Program-made: the position numbers and the translations under genes
Shown here: positions 58,231 through 64,000 of the stretch, piece by piece
How positions within the stretch are numbered: the first letter of the stretch is position 1
Layout of the letters: every line of letters begins with the position of its first letter
From: Flagellimonas_A sp039592695
GTDB lineage: Bacteria > Bacteroidota > Bacteroidia > Flavobacteriales > Flavobacteriaceae
Reading direction: 5' to 3'
Assembly: GCF_039592695.1 (NCBI RefSeq)
Contig: NZ_JBBUTK010000001.1
Span: 496,001-560,000 of the forward strand
Length of the DNA stretch: 64,000 bases
Notes under the pieces: generated by a model
The model's database searches: none
What the model was told of the DNA's origin: nothing
What the model saw: only the letters and a program-made list of their open reading frames with translations

Positions 58231-61200
58231 TTAATCGATACTAAATAGTTCCGTTTCTTTAAATGGCGACAAATCCAAACTTTCAATCGATTCACGATAG
58301 GATTTCCATTTTTCGTTAAAGAAAGTATTGGTCTTGTCTAAAGCTGATTTCAGTTCTTCTTCCGCAAAACGAACCAATCGCCTTTCGGTTTCGGTAATAC
58401 CATTTTTTCGAGACCCTACGTAGAAACCTGCGGTGTTCAATCGTAGCATCACCGTTACCTCAGGATTTCGCGTAATGCCCTGTCGCTTGTCGTCTTTGCC
58501 CAGATAGAGCGCGATAACACTGTCGATTTGTTTTACGATGGCTGCCGAGGCCTTGATTTGGTCTTCGTATTGTTCTTTATCCATCTTTTTCATTTTCTTT
58601 TGGAAGTCATTGGCCAAATCTTTGCTCTCGACCAACTGCTTTACAGCATCTGCAGCGGTTTGGGTATAGCCCTCCAACTGTTTTTGGGTCTCATACACTT
58701 CATTTAAAGCCGCGGTGGAAACATCCAATCTTGGGTCGGTTTTTACCGTTACCGTAGTGGAATCAGTGCTTTCACCGAAAGTAACCTTTACCTTATAGGT
58801 TCCTGGCTTGACATCGGTGCCGTCTGGCTCTTTTTTCGACTTCTCGATTTTACGCGATGGCCTTTCGGGCCCTTTTTCATCCAACCCCCAATAGATTCTA
58901 TGGAACCCTTTCTTCTCGGGTGTTTTATATTTCAAAGTTCGTATCAAACGGTTTCCATCATAAAAATCAAACTGAATGGAATCTTTTTTCTGTACCCCGT
59001 CGCGAGTTTGTGAAGCAACTTCTTCAGATTCAGTACCTTCTTTGGTATCACCTCCATCATCACCATTGCGAGCTTGTGAAGCAATCCCTTCTTTCTTCAT
59101 GTCTTTCTTTCCCTCCTTCAAATAATACGTAATCATGGCCCCGTCTTCACGATTTTCACCGTTGTAGAGGGCATCACCACCAAAGCGACTGCCTGTGGCC
59201 TGTTGGTAGGCAGCGAGGTATGCATCTGGACTTTCAAACAGTGCCACTTCTTTTTCAAGTACTGACATATCATTTGCCAATTTCCGCAACGGACGGATAT
59301 CATCCAACACCCAAGCGGCACGGCCAAACGTGCCGATGACCAGATCGTGTTCCCTTGGATGGATGGCCAAATCTTTCGTCGACACCGTCGGATAGCCTTC
59401 GTTCCACTTCGTCCAGCTATTTCCAGCATCGAAGGAAATATATAGTCCGTCATCTGTTCCTAAAAACACCAGATTCGAATTTTCGGGGTCTTCGATAATG
59501 GAGAGTGTATAACTTTCCACACCATTACCATCGACAATACGCGACCACGTTTTGCCATAGTCTTTGGTGCGATAGGCATAGGGCGTATAATTGAACCTTC
59601 GATAATCGTTGGCAATCAGTAAAGCTTCACCTTTACGGTTTTTTGAGGCCTTTATCTGGGCAATCCAACTGCCAGTGGGTAATCCTTTGATGTTTGCAGT
59701 GACCTCAATCCAGTTTTGTCCGCCGTTTTGGGTATAATGCACGCGACCATCGTCTGTGCCGACCCAAAGCATATTTTTTTCAACCTCAGAAGGTTCGATG
59801 ACCAAAATCGTACAATGGTTTTCTGCGCCTGTGGCATCCATGGTCAAGCCACCACTTTCACTTTGCTTCTGTTTTTCAGGGTCGTTGGTGGTCAGGTCGG
59901 GCGAAATGACTTCCCAAGTCAGGCCCTTATCCGTTGATTTATGCACAAACTGGCTGCCAAAATACACAGTACTATTGTCAAACGGGTCTTGCCCGATGCC
60001 CGCATTCCAGTTAAAGCGAAGCTTGGTGTCAGCATCCGGTGGGGTAGGGCGCACAATATAATTGTTGCCCGTTTTCCAATCATAGCGGGAGACAAAACCC
60101 TGCTGACTCATCGCATAGCCAAATTGGCTGTCGTCTTTATCGGGTACCACGTCAAAGCCATCCCCAAAAGCAATCTCTTGCCAATAACTGTTGCGAATGC
60201 CCTGTGCACGCCAGACGTAGGCGGGACCACGCCATGAACCGTTGTCTTGCATGCCACCATAGACATTGTACGGAAATTCATTATCGACACTGATATGGTA
60301 GAACTGTGCCACGGGCAAGTTGCCGATAAAGCGCCACGTCTTGCCCCCATCTTTGGTGATGTTCATGCCCCCATCGTTGCCGTCAATCATAAATTGCCCA
60401 TTTTCTGGATGGATCCACCACGCATGGTGGTCGGGGTGCACACCATTATCGACCCCGTACGCCGGCATTAATTGTTTGAAATTTTTGCCTCCATCTTCGG
60501 AAACATTGACGTATGTAAAAATGGAAAACACCCGATTTTCGTTCTCGGGATCTACATAGATTTCAGAGTAATAGAAAGGGCGGTTGCCGATATCGTCTTT
60601 GTCGTTGATTTTTTTCCATTTAAAACCACCGTCTTCAGATTTATAGAGGGCATTTTTTTTGGCCTCGACCAAGGCGTAGATGGTGTTGGGCTTGTTCTTG
60701 GCAATGGCAATGCCTATGCGGCCCAAATCCCCTTTGGGAAGACCGTCTTCGTCAGTGAGTTTTTTCCAGTTTTTCCCTCCGTCGTGGGTCATGTAGAGTC
60801 CGCTGCCCTCACCACCCGACTTAAAAAACCAAGGGTCACGTTTATGCTCCCACATTGCGGCAATCAATTTATTGGGATTGGTGGGGTCCATTACCAAATC
60901 GGCCACCCCGGTCTTGTTGTTGACAAAAAGAATTTTCTCCCAAGTTTCGCCGCCATCTGTTGTTTTAAACACTCCCCGTTCCGGGTGTTCTCCCCAAGGG
61001 GAACCAATGGCACCGACATAGACCACATCGGGATTCATGGGGTCGATAATGACGCGGTGGATGTGACGGGTCTTTTCCAACCCCATAGCCTTCCATGATT
61101 TACCACCATCCAAAGATTTGTAGATGCCGTAACCGCCGTTCAAGCTGTTTCGTGGATTGCCCTCACCGGTACCCACCCAAATTACGGAAGGGTTTGATTG

Positions 61201-61482
61201 CTGTATGGCCACCGCTCCGATGGATGCGGTCACCTCTTTATCAAATATGGGCTCCCATTTGATGCCTCCCGAAGTGCTTTTCCAAAGTCCGCCTGAAGCC
61301 GTACCCACATACATCACATCAGGATTTTCTGTCACCACACCTATGGCCGTTACCCGCCCGCTCATACCGGCGGGGCCGATATTTCGAGGTTTCAGGTCTT
61401 GCATCAATGTCATGTCAAATTTTTGGGAAATCAAGGAAAGGGATGCCAAAAAAAGCACCAATGGAAGTAATCGTTTCATCAT
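58231..61482 (-). CDS. Sortilin/VPS10-like BNR-propeller secreted protein
   Basis: 1083 aa from the ATG at 61482 (61479 is also possible), followed by a signal peptide (LVLFLASLSLISQ). Many Asp-box/BNR repeats of the type DGGxxW (SGGIKWEPIFDK, DGGKSWKAMG, DGGETWEKIL), forming one or two large propellers as in VPS10/sortilin proteins. The last part is helical. Annotated widely as glycosyl hydrolase, though no catalytic residues are evident. A low-complexity insert near residues 800-832 carries two copies of a 22-residue repeat. Cotranscribed with the S9 peptidase 14 bases downstream. Confidence 0.9.
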   Translation of the reverse strand: MMKRLLPLVLFLASLSLISQKFDMTLMQDLKPRNIGPAGMSGRVTAIGVVTENPDVMYVGTASGGLWKSTSGGIKWEPIFDKEVTASIGAVAIQQSNPSVIWVGTGEGNPRNSLNGGYGIYKSLDGGKSWKAMGLEKTRHIHRVIIDPMNPDVVYVGAIGSPWGEHPERGVFKTTDGGETWEKILFVNNKTGVADLVMDPTNPNKLIAAMWEHKRDPWFFKSGGEGSGLYMTHDGGKNWKKLTDEDGLPKGDLGRIGIAIAKNKPNTIYALVEAKKNALYKSEDGGFKWKKINDKDDIGNRPFYYSEIYVDPENENRVFSIFTYVNVSEDGGKNFKQLMPAYGVDNGVHPDHHAWWIHPENGQFMIDGNDGGMNITKDGGKTWRFIGNLPVAQFYHISVDNEFPYNVYGGMQDNGSWRGPAYVWRAQGIRNSYWQEIAFGDGFDVVPDKDDSQFGYAMSQQGFVSRYDWKTGNNYIVRPTPPDADTKLRFNWNAGIGQDPFDNSTVYFGSQFVHKSTDKGLTWEVISPDLTTNDPEKQKQSESGGLTMDATGAENHCTILVIEPSEVEKNMLWVGTDDGRVHYTQNGGQNWIEVTANIKGLPTGSWIAQIKASKNRKGEALLIANDYRRFNYTPYAYRTKDYGKTWSRIVDGNGVESYTLSIIEDPENSNLVFLGTDDGLYISFDAGNSWTKWNEGYPTVSTKDLAIHPREHDLVIGTFGRAAWVLDDIRPLRKLANDMSVLEKEVALFESPDAYLAAYQQATGSRFGGDALYNGENREDGAMITYYLKEGKKDMKKEGIASQARNGDDGGDTKEGTESEEVASQTRDGVQKKDSIQFDFYDGNRLIRTLKYKTPEKKGFHRIYWGLDEKGPERPSRKIEKSKKEPDGTDVKPGTYKVKVTFGESTDSTTVTVKTDPRLDVSTAALNEVYETQKQLEGYTQTAADAVKQLVESKDLANDFQKKMKKMDKEQYEDQIKASAAIVKQIDSVIALYLGKDDKRQGITRNPEVTVMLRLNTAGFYVGSRKNGITETERRLVRFAEEELKSALDKTNTFFNEKWKSYRESIESLDLSPFKETELFSID
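59002..59084. repeat. In-frame 66-bp direct repeat inside the sortilin-like gene
   Basis: GCGAGTTTGTGAAGCAA at 59002-59018 and GCGAGCTTGTGAAGCAA at 59068-59084, differing at one base and exactly 66 bases apart, so in frame. They encode GIASQARNG and EVASQTRDG. The second has flanks of the ATTGC...GCAAT type seen in dispersed flavobacterial repeats. Confidence 0.6.
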
Positions 61483-61654
61483 AGGTTGAATTAGTTGGCT
61501 AAAGATAATTAAATGCCCTAGCGTATTTCTTAATGTGGTGTTAAGGAAATTATGAGGGGATTGTAACATAATGATTGCATTACAGTCAAATTAATAAAAG
61601 ATGTAGTCTTGAGCACAATAGGCAATAGATTGTCACTAATTCTTTATGGGGATT

Positions 61655-61670
61655 GTCCCCTTGAGGGGAC
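61655..61670. repeat. Intergenic palindrome GTCCCCTTGAGGGGAC
   Basis: GTCCCC, TTGA, GGGGAC, with TTTAGGGG following. Same type as the pair at 25540-25617. Part of the 283-base divergent gap between the sortilin-like gene and the membrane protein at 61766. Confidence 0.5.
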
Positions 61671-61720
61671 TTTAGGGGTTTCTATGAAGATACAAAAGAC
61701 TGCAGTGGTAAAACCAACAG

Positions 61721-61740
61721 ATTCCCGCCTCCGCGGGAAT
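61721..61740. repeat. Intergenic hairpin repeat
   Basis: ATTCCCGC, CTCC, GCGGGAAT, followed by GAAAAAA. Stem of 8, loop of 4, as in the element at 7452. Dispersed repeat rather than operator. Confidence 0.55.
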
Positions 61741-61765
61741 GAAAAAAACTAATTAAACAACTCTT

Positions 61766-62293
61766 ATGAAACTCACCAAACGCAACCGACTTATCATTAC
61801 GCTTGTCATCACCGTCTTAGTGTGGGCGCATGTACTGTGGGATTATACCCATGGCGGCATACCCGTGCATTATTTATTTATGAATGAAAATATGCCGCCC
61901 TTCCCCAATTGGTTGGGGGCCATCATCTTGCCCTTTTTTACTTGGGTGTTGTTGTACCGCATTCACAAACGGGTGGATGCCCCTGATGCGAAGGATACAT
62001 TTCGTTTGGCCATAAGCCGTTTTTTTACAGCGCTTGTGGTTGCAGGCAGCATTGCCATCTGTTTTGAGCTCGGCATTGAGATACCGGGGTTTGTGCTTTT
62101 GGGCATACTTGGCTTGGGGGTTGCCTTACCGCTGTATAAATCAGAGTTTTTGTTGGGTTGGGTGCTGGGTCTCAGCTATACCTTTGGGGCGATGATACCG
62201 ATGCTATTTGCCATAGTGCTGGCAGGGGTGCTCTTTTTGTTTTATAAGTTGGGACGGGCTGTGGTTGGACTTTTTAAGGCTAAGAAAGCCTGA
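61766..62293 (+). CDS. Membrane protein of unknown family
   Basis: 175 aa. Four to five membrane helices (LIITLVITVLVWAHVLWDYT, WLGAIILPFFTWVLLYRIHK, FFTALVVAGSIAICFELGIE, FVLLGILGLGVALPLY). Charged His/Lys loops (HKRVDAPDAKD) face one side. The C-terminus is basic (FKAKKA). No named family recognised. It is convergent with the amidohydrolase, six bases apart. Confidence 0.75.
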   Translation: MKLTKRNRLIITLVITVLVWAHVLWDYTHGGIPVHYLFMNENMPPFPNWLGAIILPFFTWVLLYRIHKRVDAPDAKDTFRLAISRFFTALVVAGSIAICFELGIEIPGFVLLGILGLGVALPLYKSEFLLGWVLGLSYTFGAMIPMLFAIVLAGVLFLFYKLGRAVVGLFKAKKA

Positions 62294-62298
62294 ACAAA

Positions 62299-63669
62299 TT
62301 AGTTATTGGCTTTTTCCTCGATTTCGCTTAATCTTTTCTCAATCTCTCCTTTCGAATACCACTTCCCCTGCCGCATTACCCCTGACAATTCTTGTAAAGC
62401 CCCCAAGTCCTTTAAAGGGTTGGCATCGACCAGTATCAAATCGGCTACCAAGCCTTCTTTGATTTGGCCAAATTCATCTTCCATCCCAAAATAAACAGCG
62501 GGGTCGATGGTGCCCGATTGTATGATTTCAAGATTCGTCATGCCCGCATCGGCCATATCTGCCATTTCTTGGTGAATGGAGAACCCCGGTACGTTAAAGA
62601 GTTGTGGTGCATCAGAGCCCAAGAGCATACCGTGTCCGTTTTCGCTCAATGCTTTGATCAGCTGTTTTCTGATGTCTATAAATTGTTGCCACTGGTCTTT
62701 GTTGAAGTTGGGGTCGTTCATATAGTTTTCTTTGGCGTTGCGCCAATTGTTCAATGTTTCTTTCGGCATGTATTTCATTTCGGGCAGAGCCAAAAGACTG
62801 TCCACATCCGCCGGGGCAAACCATTTGGTGTACAGGCTTTGCGTGGGCACAATCCATACGCCATTGGCCTTTGCCAAGGCGACCAATTCATCAACCTTAG
62901 TGGTATCTGCGAGTTTCGTGAAGTTGTAACCGAAAAAGCCATTTTCACTAGGTTTGATATTGGCCGTCTCGGGTACGAGCCCTTCTAAAAAGCCGTCTAC
63001 GTGGTCAATACTGGCATATTTGCTTTCCAAGGCATGGCGAATACCGACATCTACAGGTACGTGCCCTGCAAAGGAGATGCCCACCTCATTGGCAGTGGCG
63101 ACCAATTGGTCAAAAACGGGCAATTTGATTCCTGGGTGTATTTTTAAAAAGTCATAGCCGTCTTTTTCGTATTGACGGACTTTGGCCTCTGCCTCTTCTT
63201 CGGTTTGAACAGAATTGCCGTTCAATGATGGACTCGAAGTGAAAATTTGCGGGCTCACTATTTCACCGTTTTCAGCTTTTTCTCGAAGTTCTAAATGGGC
63301 GGGGTGCCCCAGCATGCCCCGAATGGTGGTGACGCTATTACTGAGGTAGAGAAAAAGCACATCTTCGATGCGCTCTTGTGACGTGGGCGGTTGTGGAATA
63401 TGGGCATGCATCTCTGCCAAACCGGGCATCAGGTACTTGCCACTTCCGTTGATGGTGTTTTGATAGGCTTCCGCATTCTCAAGGGTCTCTAAAACGGATT
63501 TAATCCTTCCAGAATCAATGACCACCTGACGGTTTTCCAAGAGTTGCCCTTCCCTGACATCCACAATAGTAACATCTGAAATCAGGATGGCAGTGGAACT
63601 GACTTTCTCTTGTGCCTGGTTGCAGGCGGCCAAGACCAAAGAGATGATTAGAAATGCTATTTTTTTCAT
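62299..63669 (-). CDS. Amidohydrolase family lipoprotein, metal ligands present
   Basis: 456 aa from the ATG at 63669; signal peptide with lipobox VLAAC (C16). Urease-type fold with HxH (LAEMHAHIPQ), a lysine candidate in FLKIHPG, histidines in SFAGHVPVD and SIDHVDGF, and the aspartate in LLGSDAPQL. Members include imidazolonepropionase-like and prolidase-like enzymes, with unclear substrates. It keeps the HxH motif that the protein at 26099 lacks. Divergent from the MFS gene. Confidence 0.9.
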   Translation of the reverse strand: MKKIAFLIISLVLAACNQAQEKVSSTAILISDVTIVDVREGQLLENRQVVIDSGRIKSVLETLENAEAYQNTINGSGKYLMPGLAEMHAHIPQPPTSQERIEDVLFLYLSNSVTTIRGMLGHPAHLELREKAENGEIVSPQIFTSSPSLNGNSVQTEEEAEAKVRQYEKDGYDFLKIHPGIKLPVFDQLVATANEVGISFAGHVPVDVGIRHALESKYASIDHVDGFLEGLVPETANIKPSENGFFGYNFTKLADTTKVDELVALAKANGVWIVPTQSLYTKWFAPADVDSLLALPEMKYMPKETLNNWRNAKENYMNDPNFNKDQWQQFIDIRKQLIKALSENGHGMLLGSDAPQLFNVPGFSIHQEMADMADAGMTNLEIIQSGTIDPAVYFGMEDEFGQIKEGLVADLILVDANPLKDLGALQELSGVMRQGKWYSKGEIEKRLSEIEEKANN

Positions 63670-63707
63670 TGGTGGTTGTTTTACACAGAAAGATACCAAA
63701 ACTTTTC

Positions 63708-64000
63708 ATGCTTTTTATTCGCAAACCGTTCTCATGCAAATGTGTATTTTTAGAAAAAATAGTTTCAATTACTTCAAAAAACACTACAAAACCCTCTTGG
63801 TTTTATCTGGTTTTGCTGATTCTCGCCGGGGAAGCCGTCTTTATCCTTCCCTTTGTGCTACCAAGAATTTTTAGGCCCACGGTGCTCGATGTTTTCGGAT
63901 TGGACAATGTACAACTAGGGCTTTGTTTTTCCGTTTACGGAATCGTGGCCATGGTATCCTATATTTTGGGTGGCCCTTTGGCAGACAAATATCCACCAAG
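63708..64000 (+). CDS. MFS transporter, N-terminal part only (cut by window edge)
   Basis: The visible frame from the ATG at 63708 gives about 97 codons. Helix 1 reads WFYLVLLILAGEAVFILPFV; helix 2 reads LGLCFSVYGIVAMVSYILGG and runs into LADKYPP, the loop 2-3 mark of the major facilitator family. The 30 residues before helix 1 (rich in Lys, Ser and Cys) may not be translated, because the gene would then start 38 bases from the divergent amidohydrolase; no alternative ATG exists before the helix. Substrate unknown. Confidence 0.8.
   Translation, partial: MLFIRKPFSCKCVFLEKIVSITSKNTTKPSWFYLVLLILAGEAVFILPFVLPRIFRPTVLDVFGLDNVQLGLCFSVYGIVAMVSYILGGPLADKYPP

Noticed and set aside
63734..63874. ATG codons in the CAAATGTG area as start of the MFS transporter.
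   Set aside because: They are in another frame that stops at 63874 with a non-membrane product; the transporter frame runs through the ATG at 63708.

Overview
The window looks like chromosomal DNA of a marine Flavobacteriaceae (Bacteroidota; Muricauda/Allomuricauda/Maribacter-like, inferred from family content). The pointers are TonB-dependent receptor, PspC/head-GIN, DUF4331, 2TM, DUF6090 and LETM1-like families, A-rich start regions without obvious Shine-Dalgarno sequences, a TTG/TAnnTTTG-type promoter, and intergenic palindromes of a kind common in flavobacteria. Both ends cut genes. I see no rRNA, tRNA, CRISPR array, phage or transposase.

Layout. 0-12 kb: a truncated secreted protein, trxB, a PadR-PspC-head GIN envelope module, then small housekeeping genes (thioesterase-like, YegP, AIM24, DUF2461, Nudix, PBP4-type carboxypeptidase). 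11.8-19.4 kb: a redox block with OxyR, a sigma-54 enhancer-binding protein (EBP) with cNMP-like and PAS sensor domains, then OsmC, a NifJ-like 2-oxoacid oxidoreductase and a small Dabb protein. In front of osmC there are three copies of one dyad and a good -24/-12 promoter, so the EBP very probably drives this block. The NifJ-like enzyme lacks three of the four usual proximal-cluster cysteines at their normal places. 19.4-33.4 kb: a class III cyclase-TPR fusion, small metabolic genes, two hydrolase lipoproteins or exported hydrolases, and four exported small-fold proteins of ABM and NTF2-like type, three of which share an identical 25-nt start region.

33.5-42 kb: TonB receptor, lectin-like secreted protein, then a signalling locus: a TPR protein, a LytS-type histidine kinase carrying a C-terminal 2TM domain, four free-standing 2TM proteins and a LytTR response regulator. 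Five direct repeats of LytTR type (two 9-mers, 21-bp period) lie upstream of head GIN, DUF2141, TonB receptor, TPR-kinase and 2TM genes, which suggests a local regulon for this two-component system.

42-64 kb: LETM1-like protein, a DUF4331 pair, TPR lipoprotein, AraC-GyrI regulator, DUF547, glycosyltransferase and VOC genes, an ECF sigma factor with RskA-type anti-sigma factor, a hydrolase-OsmC fusion, a DUF2490/S9 peptidase/sortilin-like operon, an amidohydrolase and the start of an MFS transporter. Three sites with AAACCC, 15 bases, CGTA lie upstream of DUF4331, of a 36-codon membrane ORF and of the glycosyltransferase, and look like promoters for one ECF sigma factor. Assignments rest on reading the sequence and remembered family features; no database search was run.
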